Positions 36,993-45,113 of a DNA stretch of 64,000 nucleotides are shown here, one piece after another. This DNA is from Burkholderia sp. BCC0506 (GTDB taxonomy: Bacteria; Pseudomonadota; Gammaproteobacteria; Burkholderiales; Burkholderiaceae), in contig NZ_CADFEN010000018.1 of NCBI RefSeq assembly GCF_902833145.1, forward strand, positions 1 through 64,000, given 5' to 3'. The notes under the pieces are model-generated. The model did no database searches and was not told where the DNA came from. It saw only the letters and a list, made by a program, of their open reading frames with translations. The translations under genes and the position numbers were made by a program. Within the stretch, counting starts at the first letter, position 1. Every line of letters begins with the position of its first letter.

Positions 36993-37925
36993 TCAATAGG
37001 CAACCGTTTCCGACCGGCCGCCACGGATCACTTCAATGCCACCACCGCCGCCCCCGCCCGGCCGCACTGCCGGCGGCAGGCGCGATGGCAGTGGCGGCAC
37101 GTTCACGTTGGCCACCGGAGTTCTGGGCGTGCCGGACAGTTGCTGCAGCGAAACGCCCGCGGCGGCGAGCGCCGACGGCGACAGCTTGGTGTCCGTACGC
37201 ACCGCGACCGTCTGCATTGCAAGCTCGTCGTCGCGCGGGTTGCGCAACGCGAAAGTCAGGCGTCCGCTCGCCTCGCCGAGCGTCAGCGCATCGACTTGCG
37301 CGGTCGGCACGGCAAGCACTGCGATGCGGACACCGGACGGTTGACCGTTGTTGCCGTTGGCGGTGTTGCCGCTGTCTCGATCGGGCGTTGCGTCGCCGAA
37401 CGACAACACACGCACCTTCGACAACAGCAGCCGCGCCTGTGTCTGCGAAACTTCGCTGTCAAGCATCGTGCCGCCACCTTCGCGCTTCAAATTCAGAAAT
37501 ACGTCGACGAAATTGCCGGGCCGTAGCCGATTGCCGACCGCATTGGTTTCGTCTACCCGCACCGCGACCGCACGTTCCCCCGGCTGTACATCCTCGGCAA
37601 GCCCGGAGACCAGTGCCCCCGCAACAACCGGCGACGAAGCCGGGATATCCGCTGCCGGCACCCGGCCAACCAGCACGGAAGGATCGGCAAATGCGCCTGC
37701 CGGTGCCGGTGTGGTCGGCCGGATCTTGAGTGCGTCGGCCGTGATCGGCTGGCCAGCGGGCAATACGCGCGTCGCGACCACGACCGGAACCGGGCTTGCA
37801 GCAGCGGGCTGCTGAACCGGGGGCACGTTCTGCGCACTGCGTCCGAGCATCCACGCGTAGATTCCGAGCAATACCGCGATTCCGATCAGCAGCCCCGCGA
37901 TGATCTTCGTTAAATTGTTGGCCAT
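36993..37925 (-). CDS. rcpC: RcpC/CpaB pilus assembly protein
   Basis: A 310-residue periplasmic protein anchored by an N-terminal membrane segment at about 8-27 (IIAGLLIGIAVLLGIYAWML). A SAF domain follows near 47-115 (VVATRVLPAGQPITADALKI). The RcpC/CpaB domain has GERAVAVRVDETNAVGNRLRPGNFVDVF. The C-terminal tail has seven consecutive Gly. CpaB homologues stabilise or regulate the secretin complex. It lies between tadE and rcpA, in the standard Tad order. Confidence 0.92.
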   Translation of the reverse strand: MANNLTKIIAGLLIGIAVLLGIYAWMLGRSAQNVPPVQQPAAASPVPVVVATRVLPAGQPITADALKIRPTTPAPAGAFADPSVLVGRVPAADIPASSPVVAGALVSGLAEDVQPGERAVAVRVDETNAVGNRLRPGNFVDVFLNLKREGGGTMLDSEVSQTQARLLLSKVRVLSFGDATPDRDSGNTANGNNGQPSGVRIAVLAVPTAQVDALTLGEASGRLTFALRNPRDDELAMQTVAVRTDTKLSPSALAAAGVSLQQLSGTPRTPVANVNVPPLPSRLPPAVRPGGGGGGGIEVIRGGRSETVAY

Positions 37926-38011
37926 GTTGTTGTGTGGATGCCGAAATGAAAGTCCGATAGGTTTCTGTCGAAATCGCGCGTCAGCGTGCCCGTCGCGTCA
38001 CGATACGTCCT

Positions 38012-38458
38012 TCAAAGGATCGACTGCGGAATTTGCACGACCGCCGTACTCGTCAACGGTTGAGTCAATACGGTCCCCAAGAACGGCATGTTCGTTATCC
38101 AGCTCTGCGGACTGTAGTTCACCGTGACGGACAGGCAATACAACGCAGGTGGAGTCGACGTGTCATAACTGCACGGCGGCGCCACGACCTGCGGTGTGCC
38201 GACATTCAGCCAGGACACGACATTCTGTGCGGTGGCGGTGGCGTTCGCGATACGCGCAGCAAGGCTCGGGGCGTAACTCAACCCGGCCCGCGCGCCCTCG
38301 CTGGCGGCGAACGTCAAGCTCTGCTGAATCGTGAAAATCATCCCGAAACTGACGATGCCGTAGAAAACCATGAACAGCAACGGAAACACGATTGCAAACT
38401 CGACCGCCGTCGCGCCACGCTGCCGACGTCGCCCCCATCGCTGTTTCTGCCGTTTCAT
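38012..38458 (-). CDS. tadE: TadE-like pseudopilin
   Basis: A 148-residue TadE family protein. The prepilin-like motif RQRGATAVEFAIVFPLL (G15/A16, E20) is followed by a membrane helix to about 45 and a small extracytoplasmic domain with two cysteines (APPCSYDTSTPPALYCLSVT). In Aggregatibacter TadE is cut by TadV and needed for pilus formation. Its ATG overlaps the tadV stop by four bases (ATGA). Confidence 0.9.
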   Translation of the reverse strand: MKRQKQRWGRRRQRGATAVEFAIVFPLLFMVFYGIVSFGMIFTIQQSLTFAASEGARAGLSYAPSLAARIANATATAQNVVSWLNVGTPQVVAPPCSYDTSTPPALYCLSVTVNYSPQSWITNMPFLGTVLTQPLTSTAVVQIPQSIL

Positions 38459-38955
38459 CGTGCGCCCCCCGTTGCGACGAGCAAGACGACCCACGCGGCA
38501 GCGGGAGCCGCGAGGCATGCCGCATAGGGGGTTGCTCGATATCTGCCAAGTGTTAGCGACGGTTTGTTCCGGCGCCGCAGAGCGCCGATCGACGTGCGCG
38601 ACAACAGCATCAGGACAAGTACATGAATACCGGCGGCGAGACTGGCGGTAATCCAGATCCAAAGCAGCGCATTCGCGCCGCACCATACGCCGATCACGGC
38701 AAAGATCTTGACGTCCGCCGCGCCCATGACGCGCAGCAAAAAAAGCGGGAAAAACGCGGCCAACCCGACCAGCAAGCCGATCACGGCCTGCTTCGGGAAA
38801 ATGCCGAACGGACTGGCGTTCAGATAGGCGCTGCCCAGGCCACAAAGCAACCCCGCCAAGACAAGCGAATTCGGAACGCGCCGAAAACGGATGTCACTGG
38901 TTGCGACAAGCGCAGCCCAGACCAGGAACACCCCGCTGAAAATGAAATGTGCCAT
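38455..38955 (-). CDS. tadV: TadV/CpaA prepilin peptidase
   Basis: A 166-residue A24-family aspartic peptidase, integral to the inner membrane with four to five helices. The catalytic Asp residues are D21 (SDIRFRRVPNS) and D81 (GAADVKIF). The usual GxGD motif reads GAAD, a Gly-to-Ala change before the Asp. It cleaves the leader of Flp pilin and of TadE. It lacks the N-terminal methylase domain of PilD, as is normal for TadV. Confidence 0.9.
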   Translation of the reverse strand: MAHFIFSGVFLVWAALVATSDIRFRRVPNSLVLAGLLCGLGSAYLNASPFGIFPKQAVIGLLVGLAAFFPLFLLRVMGAADVKIFAVIGVWCGANALLWIWITASLAAGIHVLVLMLLSRTSIGALRRRNKPSLTLGRYRATPYAACLAAPAAAWVVLLVATGGAR

Positions 38956-38980
38956 CGCACCGCAACCTGCGATAAATGTG

Positions 38981-39018
38981 GCGGAGGGGAGGACCGCCTA
39001 GGGCAATCCTCCCTCCGC
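38981..39018 (-). terminator. Hairpin between flp and tadV (probable attenuator)
   Basis: GCGGAGGGGAGGA (38981-38993) pairs with TCCTCCCTCCGC (39007-39018) with one bulged base, a strong GC stem with a 13-base loop and no clear T-tract. It lies about 50 bases downstream of the flp stop and 25 bases before tadV, a place where partial termination or 3'-end protection would favour pilin over assembly proteins. Confidence 0.5.
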
Positions 39019-39070
39019 AACACCAAGACGACTCGATGCTCCGAGGTCGTACTAATTAACGTCAGGTGGG

Positions 39071-39280
39071 TTACTTAAAGATGGTGGCCGCCGTGCAGTT
39101 CGTGGCCGTCGACGGAGCGCTGATACATGACCCGAGATTCGAGAACATGTTACCGAGACTCGTGCCGATCGACGAAGCACCCGCCAGGATCGCAACAGCG
39201 ATAAGACCCGCAATCAGCCCGTACTCGATCGCGGTAACCCCGTCTTCTTCCTTAAGGAAACGCTTGATGATTGCTTTCAT
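39071..39280 (-). CDS. flp: Flp family type IVb pilin
   Basis: A 69-residue major pilin precursor. The short basic leader MKAIIKRFLKEEDG is cut after G14, before V15-TAIEYGLIAGLIAVAI with E19 and Y20, the Flp hallmark. The hydrophobic helix runs to about 35, followed by a small domain with two Cys (GSCISAPSTATNC). ATG 39280 has GAGGAAT upstream. It is the first gene of the Tad locus and probably the most strongly expressed. Confidence 0.95.
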   Translation of the reverse strand: MKAIIKRFLKEEDGVTAIEYGLIAGLIAVAILAGASSIGTSLGNMFSNLGSCISAPSTATNCTAATIFK

Positions 39281-39881
39281 TTTATTCCTCGTGCCTGTAT
39301 TTACGTTTTCTGGCCTTTTATACGTATACGTCCCCGCATATCTGGCCGTTTTGCCCCGGACCGTTCGCCACATCCGCTGTAGCGACAACCGGGTGCGCTT
39401 TCTTTATAGGTCGCCCCGAAGGGCATTGCTCACGATTTGATGCAAGTTAACATTCGCGATAGCGCTCCTCCTCGAACGTAGTGTACCGAACCGTACATTT
39501 CCTTACATCTGCTCCCGATTCTATATCCGATCCTATTTAAATTCCAACCTCTTTCAACCACTCTAACGGAAAAAAGTCACCAGGAGCACAACGCATTTGT
39601 ACGGCCTTTCGGTACGACTTACACATAGGATTTACGATAGGTTAGATGTACACACCTAATCCACCAGTAAAACAATTGACCCGTCCACCAAGCCTGCGTG
39701 GGCCCCACGTTACGCCGCACGCGTAACGCCAATGTTGTGACGTTACGTTACGAAACGGCCGAAACCGTTCTCATTCATCCGCACTTAAACAGATTCAACA
39801 ATCTTTCAGTTCCCGTAAATTCCTTTTCCGACAAGGAATTGCCTCGTTTAAAACCCGCCGCCGAGCCGGCGGACGCCGAAA
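39281..39881. other. Divergent regulatory region, flp versus repeat-lipoprotein operon
   Basis: About 600 bases without a gene, clearly more AT-rich than the surroundings. It holds short inverted elements, including the 10-bp palindrome TATACGTATA (39319-39328), GCCC-CGAA-GGGC (39413-39424) and TAGGT/ACCTA arms near 39640-39657. These might be promoter parts or activator sites. No -24/-12 element was found facing flp in the 200 bases before its start, so flp probably uses another sigma factor. Confidence 0.5.
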
Positions 39882-39897
39882 TGGCACGACAGTTGCA
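39882..39897 (+). promoter_or_regulatory. Sigma-54 (-24/-12) promoter
   Basis: TGGCACGACAGTTGCA matches the consensus TGGCACG-N4-TTGC(A/T) at every defined base, with GG and GC at the required spacing. It faces the first repeat-lipoprotein gene; transcription would begin about 12 bases on, leaving a leader of roughly 50 bases. A sigma-54 activator gene lies at the far end of the neighbouring Tad locus. Confidence 0.85.
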
Positions 39898-39959
39898 GAG
39901 TAGTCCTCGCACCACTCAACACAACGCAGTTCACAACACATTTTTAATGCGAGGACGAA

Positions 39960-41645
39960 ATGGACATCAAGGTTATCCCTCATGGCGTGTTCCGGACGAC
40001 TCTGATCGCGGCCACCGTTGCAGCCATGCTCTCCCTCTCCGCGTGCGGCGGCTCCGGCTCCATCAGCCAGGGTCTCGGCGGCGGCTCGAGCTCCGGCGGC
40101 GGCGATACGATCTCCACGTCCGGCGGCAACGGCTCGAGCGGCACCTCGGGTACGAGCGGTACGTCGGGCACCAGCGGCACCTCGGGTACGAGCGGCACGT
40201 CCGGCACCAGCGGCACCTCGGGCACGAGCGGCACGTCCGGCACCAGTGGTACCTCCGGTACGAGCGGCACCTCCGGCACCAGCGGTACCTCGGGTGTGTC
40301 GTCGAACGCAGTGGGAACTGTCCTCGCAAGCAGCAGCAACATCATCACGAATGCCGGCAGCACCGTCTCCGGTCTCGGCTCCGTCATCGGCAGCCAGACG
40401 CTGCCGGGCGTCAATCCGGCCACCACGCAAGCCGCTGGCGGCATCGTGCAAAGCGTCGGCGGCGCGGTCACTGCCCTGGGCAACGGCCTCGGCAGCGGCC
40501 TCGGCCAGCTCGGCGCGACGAAGGATCCGGTCGGCACCACGGTCGCCAGCACCGGCGGCGTGATCAATCAGCTCGGCGGCGCAGTCACGCAAACGGGCAA
40601 TCTGGTCACGAGCCTCGGCAGCGGCCCGCTGTCGCCGCTCGCGCCGGTCACGGGCGCCGTCGGCGGCCTCGTCACGACGGTCGGCGGCGCCGTGTCGAAC
40701 GGCGGCACCACGCTCACCAACGTGCTGTCGACCGGCCCGATCCAGCAAGTCACGCAAACGGTCAGCTCGGCCATCACGCCGATCACGACGATGGTCGGCC
40801 AGACGACCCAGACGATCGGCACGGCAACCGGCCTCGGTGCGCCGGTCAACACGCTGCTCGGCACGGTCGGCAACGGGCTGAACCAGGCCGGCGCCCTGCT
40901 CGCATCGACGGGCGGCAACCCGGTCACCACGGGCCTCGGCAACACCGTCTCGTCGACGGGCAACACCGTGAAGGCCGTCGGCGGCCTGCTCACGGGCGGC
41001 ACCGGCGGCGTGACCAACCCGCTCGCCCCGCTCACGGGCCTCGTGTCGACGGTCACCGGCGCACTCGGCGGCGCAACGGGTGGCGGCAGCGGCCCGCTCG
41101 CGCCGGTTACCGGCCTCGTCTCGACGGTCACCGGTGCGCTCGGCGGCGCGGCAGGCGGCAGCGGCGGCCCGCTTGCTCCGGTCACGGGCCTCGTCTCCAC
41201 GGTCACCGGTGCGCTCGGCGGCGCGGCAGGCGGCAGCGGCGGTCCGCTCGCTCCGGTCACGGGCCTCGTCTCCACGGTCACCGGCGCACTCGGCGGCGCG
41301 GCAGGCGGCAGCGGCGGTCCGCTCGCTCCGGTCACGGGTCTCGTCTCGACGGTCACCGGCGCACTCGGCGGCGCCGCGGGCGGCACCAGCGGTGGCCCGC
41401 TCGCGCCGGTCACGGGTCTCCTCGGCGCGGTCACGGGCGCGCTCGGCGGCGTAACGGGTGGCGCAGGCGGCAGCAGCCCGCTCGCCCCGGTGACGAACGC
41501 CGTCTCCACGGTGACGAGCACGGTCGGCGTACCGGCACTGAGCGGCGGCACGGGTGCCGTCACGAGCTCGGGCGCGTCGTCGAATCCGCTTGCGCCCGTC
41601 ACGTCGCTGATCGGCGGCCTGCTCGGCGGCACGCACGGCAAGTAA
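39960..41645 (+). CDS. Collagen-like (Gly-Thr-Ser) repeat lipoprotein
   Basis: A 561-residue predicted outer-membrane lipoprotein. Signal peptide with lipobox LSAC near residue 29, then a Gly/Ser linker, then 17 consecutive GTS triplets (about 61-111), a Gly-x-y collagen-type pattern. A Val/Gly/Thr-rich region follows with KDPVGTTV motifs. About six units of 25 residues built on GPLAPVTGLVSTVTGALGG lie near 354-507. The C-terminus is PLAPVTSLIGGLLGG. No catalytic motif is seen. It is paralogous to the next gene. Related Burkholderia proteins are annotated as collagen-like; a surface or adhesion role is inferred. It is the first gene behind the sigma-54 promoter. Confidence 0.8.
   Translation: MDIKVIPHGVFRTTLIAATVAAMLSLSACGGSGSISQGLGGGSSSGGGDTISTSGGNGSSGTSGTSGTSGTSGTSGTSGTSGTSGTSGTSGTSGTSGTSGTSGTSGTSGTSGVSSNAVGTVLASSSNIITNAGSTVSGLGSVIGSQTLPGVNPATTQAAGGIVQSVGGAVTALGNGLGSGLGQLGATKDPVGTTVASTGGVINQLGGAVTQTGNLVTSLGSGPLSPLAPVTGAVGGLVTTVGGAVSNGGTTLTNVLSTGPIQQVTQTVSSAITPITTMVGQTTQTIGTATGLGAPVNTLLGTVGNGLNQAGALLASTGGNPVTTGLGNTVSSTGNTVKAVGGLLTGGTGGVTNPLAPLTGLVSTVTGALGGATGGGSGPLAPVTGLVSTVTGALGGAAGGSGGPLAPVTGLVSTVTGALGGAAGGSGGPLAPVTGLVSTVTGALGGAAGGSGGPLAPVTGLVSTVTGALGGAAGGTSGGPLAPVTGLLGAVTGALGGVTGGAGGSSPLAPVTNAVSTVTSTVGVPALSGGTGAVTSSGASSNPLAPVTSLIGGLLGGTHGK
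40140..40301 (+). repeat. Tandem 9-bp Gly-Thr-Ser coding repeat
   Basis: Seventeen 9-bp units encode Gly-Thr-Ser (40140-40292), then one Gly-Val-Ser unit. Ser codons mostly alternate between TCG or TCC and AGC or AGT, so the DNA repeat is closer to 18 bp. Copy number can change in frame by slippage. Confidence 0.9.
41019..41480 (+). repeat. 75-bp tandem repeats (25-residue PLAPVTG units)
   Basis: About six near-identical units encode PLAPVTGLVSTVTGALGG plus a Gly/Ala/Ser linker. The DNA is highly conserved between the central units, a sign of recent duplication or gene conversion. Similar units occur in the next gene (42751-43010). Confidence 0.88.
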
Positions 41646-41685
41646 TCCGACATCCATTCATCGACAAGACAGCGAGGAGTCCACC

Positions 41686-43110
41686 ATGTCCCAGCAACGT
41701 TCCATCACGACGGCCGCGCTGCGCCAGTGGCGCGCGCCCCTCACCGCCTTCGCCGCGGCGTGCCTGCTGGCCGCCTGCGGCGGTGGCGGTGTCAGCTCGC
41801 CGCCCTCCAGCAGCAACGACAACAACAATCCGAGCACGAGCGGCACGTCCGGGACGAGCGGCACCAGCGGCTCGTCGACCGGCACCAAGGGGGTCATCAG
41901 CACGGTCGGCCAGACGGCCACCGACCTCGGCAGCACGGTCGGCAACATCAGCCTGCCGGGCCTCGGCGACGGCGTGACGAAGGGTGTCGGCAGCACGCTG
42001 TCCAGCACCGGCACGATCGTCGGCGCGGCAGCCGATGCGGTGAGCAACGGGCTGGGACAGATCGGCTCGACGAAGGACCCGGTCGGCACCACGGTGGCCG
42101 GTCTCGGCAACGTCGTCGGTGCGACCAGCAACACGGTGTCCGGCCTGAGCTCGACGGTCAAGGCGCTGGGCACGGGCCCGCTGGCGCCGCTCGCGCCGGT
42201 CACGACGCCGGTCGGCACCGTGCTCGACACGGTGGCCAACGGCCTGACGGCCGCCGGCACGACGATCGGCTCGACGCTGTCGTCGGGCGCCGTGCAGCAG
42301 GTCACGCAACCGATCAGCTCGGCGATCACGCCGCTCGTGATCACCGCCGGCCAGGTCACGCAGCAGGTCGGCACGACGACCGGCCTCGGCCAACCCGTCT
42401 CGGGCCTGCTCGGCCAGATCGGCGGTGCAATCAGCTCGGCCGGCAAGCAGGTCGGCGGCACGTCGAGCCAGCCGCTCGTCGGCGACGTCGGCCAGCTCGT
42501 GACCGCGGTGGGCAACACCGTGACCAACGCAGGCGGCCTCGTCAACCCGAACGGCCCGAATGGCGCAGCACCGATCCCCGGCCTGATCACGAGCCTCGTC
42601 GGCGGCTCGACGGCAACCGTCCAGAACGGCTCGTCGTCGGGTTCCGGTTCGACGAACCCGCTCGGCGGCTTGTTGTCGGGTCTCGGCTCGACGCCGCTCG
42701 GCTCGCTCACGGGCACGCTCGGCGGCGCAACGGGCGGCTCGGGCAGCGGCCCGCTCGCACCGGTGACCGGCCTCGTCTCCACGGTGACCGGCGCACTGGG
42801 TGGCGCAGCAGGCGGCGGCAGCGGCCCGCTCGCGCCCGTCACGAATCTCGTGTCGACGGTCACCGGCACGCTCGGCGGCGCAACGGGTGGCGCGGGCGGT
42901 GCAAACCCTCTCGCGCCCGTCACCGGTTTGCTGAATACTGTCACCGGAGCAGTTGGCGGTGCAGCAGGGTCCGGGGGCTCGAGCCCGCTCGCGCCGGTCA
43001 CGTCGCTGGTCGGCAGCGTGTCGGGTACGGCATCGTCGGGCAGCAGCTCGACGGGCCTGCTGGCACCGGTCACGGGGTTGCTGGGTACGCTGGGCAGCGT
43101 TGGCAAGTAA
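41686..43110 (+). CDS. Repeat lipoprotein, paralogue of the collagen-like protein
   Basis: A 474-residue lipoprotein with lipobox LLAAC near residue 28 (AACLLAACGGGG), a Ser/Asn linker, only three GTS triplets (41842-41868), then the same Gly/Val/Thr-rich body (STKDPVGTTVAGLGNVVG). About four PLAPVTGLVSTVTGALGG units lie near 356-445, and the C-terminus is LLAPVTGLLGTLGSVGK. It starts 40 bases after the first paralogue, in the same operon, with GAGGAG before the ATG. The two genes arose by duplication and differ mainly in repeat number. A cell-surface location is inferred from the lipobox. Confidence 0.8.
   Translation: MSQQRSITTAALRQWRAPLTAFAAACLLAACGGGGVSSPPSSSNDNNNPSTSGTSGTSGTSGSSTGTKGVISTVGQTATDLGSTVGNISLPGLGDGVTKGVGSTLSSTGTIVGAAADAVSNGLGQIGSTKDPVGTTVAGLGNVVGATSNTVSGLSSTVKALGTGPLAPLAPVTTPVGTVLDTVANGLTAAGTTIGSTLSSGAVQQVTQPISSAITPLVITAGQVTQQVGTTTGLGQPVSGLLGQIGGAISSAGKQVGGTSSQPLVGDVGQLVTAVGNTVTNAGGLVNPNGPNGAAPIPGLITSLVGGSTATVQNGSSSGSGSTNPLGGLLSGLGSTPLGSLTGTLGGATGGSGSGPLAPVTGLVSTVTGALGGAAGGGSGPLAPVTNLVSTVTGTLGGATGGAGGANPLAPVTGLLNTVTGAVGGAAGSGGSSPLAPVTSLVGSVSGTASSGSSSTGLLAPVTGLLGTLGSVGK
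42751..43010 (+). repeat. PLAPVTG-unit tandem repeats in second paralogue
   Basis: About four units of 75-80 bp encode variants of PLAPVTGLVSTVTGALGG. They are more diverged from each other than those of the upstream gene. Confidence 0.8.
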
Positions 43111-43254
43111 GGACGGCGGTCGCATCATCGCAGCCGGAGCGAATGGCGCGGCCGTACAAACACAACCGGCATTGCGGCACGCGGCGCGCGACACCCTGGT
43201 GTTGCGCGCCGGCATTACCAAGAAGACGAAAAGCAAGGCCTACGAGGAAGAACA

Positions 43255-44940
43255 ATGAAATCCAGACTCGACAGATGGATGATGCTGCTCGCTATCGCGG
43301 CGGCAGGTACGGCACAGGCACAAACGCGCGTCGGCGGTAACCCGCTCGACTCCCTTCCCCAGATCAACGCGCCGAAGACAGGGCCGAACGTCACCGTTCA
43401 GGTGGCGCCGCAGGCGCCGCAATTGCAGGAGCTGTTGTCGCGACACCTGACGCCGAAGACGTTCCAGGTCGAAGGTGTGAAGTCGATACCGTTCGAGGAA
43501 ATCACGCGCCGCTTCACGCCGCTCGTCGGCAAGGACATCACGATCGGCGAGCTGATCGAAACCGCCAACGGCGTGACGACGCTGTACCAGGAACGCGGCT
43601 ACGCGCTGTCGTTCGCGTTCGTTCCCGCGCAGACGTTCGAGGACGGCGTCGTGCGCATCACGGTGGTCGAAGGCTACGTGGCGGACGTCAAGGTCACCGG
43701 CAAACCCGGCGCGATGGAACCGAAGATCCGCGCGATTGCCGCGCATATCACGGCCGACCGACCGCTGCGCCGCGCGACGTTCGAGCGCTACGTGAACACG
43801 TTCGGCCTGCTGCCCGGCCTCACGGTGAAGGCGAATGTCCCGCCCCCGCAAACCACCGACGGCGCGACGACGCTCGAGCTCGCGGTGGATCGCAAGCCGT
43901 TCAACGTCAGCACGGGTATCGACTTCAACCATCCGGGCGTCCAGGGCCTCATCACCGCGACCGAGAACGGCCTCACGCGGTTCGGCGAGCAACTGAGCAT
44001 CTCGGCGCTCGCGCCGCCGGGACGCGACAAGCAAACCTACTTCGCGTTCAGCGGCGCCCTGCCCGTCGGCAGCAGCGGCCTGATCACGCGCCTCGATGCC
44101 AGCACGTATCGCGGCAAGCCGACCGACAACCCGGGGTTGCCGTCGACCATCGAGCGCACCGTAAAGAACGAGAAACTTGGTCTTTCGGCCTCCTATCCGA
44201 TCTTGCTGAACAACCAGCGCAGCCTGCTCGGCACGGTGTCGGGTTATGCGTCGCACAACGAGGACCGCTACCAGAACAAGATCAACGGCGCGAGTCTCGA
44301 CAACCGATCGCAGGTTCGCGTGCTGCAAATGCAGCTCGACTACACGAGTGTTCAGCCGAAACAGGTACGCAAACTGAGCATCAACGTCGCCAAGGCGTTC
44401 GACATCCTCGGCGCATCGAAATCGCAAATCGGCGTGAACGGCGGCACCACGACGGTTTATCCGGACCCGACGTCGCTGACCTTCGTCCGCACCGGCGCGA
44501 CCTTCACGCAGACGAACGAATGGCCGTTCCGGATCGGCACGTCGGTTTCGCTGACCGGCCAATACAGCCCCGACTCGCTGCCGACGTCCGAGCAGATCTC
44601 GTTCGGCTCGACGCGCTATGCGCTCGGCTATCAACCTGGCGAAGCGTCAGGCGACTCGGGCTGGGGGATGTCGCTGGAGGTCAACCGCGGCTTCACGCCG
44701 GGCTGGACGTATCTGAAAACGATCACGCCGTACATCGCGTACGACATGGCGCGCGTGTATCTGCACGCGGGAACGCCGTCACCGAGCCGCATGTCGTCGG
44801 TCGGCCTCGGCGTGCGGCTTACGGACAGCCGCTACTACAGCCTCGACCTGAACGTCGCCAAACCGGTGGGCGATGCGCCGGTCGAAAGCGCGTCACGCAG
44901 CCCACGCATCAACGCCGCGTTCTCGTATCAGCTCAACTGA
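43255..44940 (+). CDS. TpsB/ShlB/FhaC-family outer-membrane transporter
   Basis: A 561-residue two-partner-secretion-type transporter of the Omp85 superfamily. The signal peptide ends near GTAQAQ (about 23). A POTRA domain lies near 68-150 (FQVEGVKSIPFEEITRRFTP, then TTLYQERGYALSFAFVPAQ). The 16-stranded barrel follows with the family signatures FNVSTGIDFNHPGVQGLITA and ALGYQPGEASGDSGWGMSLEV, ending at NAAFSYQLN. It begins 144 bases after the second repeat lipoprotein on the same strand. No TpsA-type haemagglutinin or haemolysin gene lies in the window, so its cargo may be the repeat lipoproteins or a distant protein. Confidence 0.88.
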   Translation: MKSRLDRWMMLLAIAAAGTAQAQTRVGGNPLDSLPQINAPKTGPNVTVQVAPQAPQLQELLSRHLTPKTFQVEGVKSIPFEEITRRFTPLVGKDITIGELIETANGVTTLYQERGYALSFAFVPAQTFEDGVVRITVVEGYVADVKVTGKPGAMEPKIRAIAAHITADRPLRRATFERYVNTFGLLPGLTVKANVPPPQTTDGATTLELAVDRKPFNVSTGIDFNHPGVQGLITATENGLTRFGEQLSISALAPPGRDKQTYFAFSGALPVGSSGLITRLDASTYRGKPTDNPGLPSTIERTVKNEKLGLSASYPILLNNQRSLLGTVSGYASHNEDRYQNKINGASLDNRSQVRVLQMQLDYTSVQPKQVRKLSINVAKAFDILGASKSQIGVNGGTTTVYPDPTSLTFVRTGATFTQTNEWPFRIGTSVSLTGQYSPDSLPTSEQISFGSTRYALGYQPGEASGDSGWGMSLEVNRGFTPGWTYLKTITPYIAYDMARVYLHAGTPSPSRMSSVGLGVRLTDSRYYSLDLNVAKPVGDAPVESASRSPRINAAFSYQLN

Positions 44941-44958
44941 TCGGTCACCAAAGCCACG

Positions 44959-44983
44959 AACAGCCCGCGTCACGCGGGCTGTT
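44959..44983 (+). terminator. Hairpin after the TpsB-like gene
   Basis: AACAGCCCGCG (44959-44969), TCA, CGCGGGCTGTT (44973-44983): a perfect 11-bp stem followed by a short T run. It probably ends the repeat-lipoprotein/transporter operon. Confidence 0.75.
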
Positions 44984-45113
44984 TCGATTAGAGTCCCCTC
45001 TATCAAACGTGGCGCGCGGTTTCACGTATTCTGGCGAAGCTCGCAACATGCCCGCCCTATGCAGACGGTCGTGCGGGCGAATCGAACAGACATGCAAAAC
45101 AAGGAGGATGACA

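Noticed and set aside
39281-39480. Sigma-54 promoter facing flp
   Set aside because: Scanning the minus strand for GG-N10-GC with consensus context gave no acceptable match in the 200 bases before flp.
40140-41480. Repeat arrays considered as CRISPR
   Set aside because: Units are contiguous coding repeats without spacers and stay in one reading frame.
39965-43236. Long minus-strand frames opposite the repeat lipoproteins, some looking like Pro/Val repeat proteins
   Set aside because: They arise from reading the repeats backwards; no start context, signal peptide or promoter, whereas the plus strand has lipoboxes, Shine-Dalgarno sites and a promoter.
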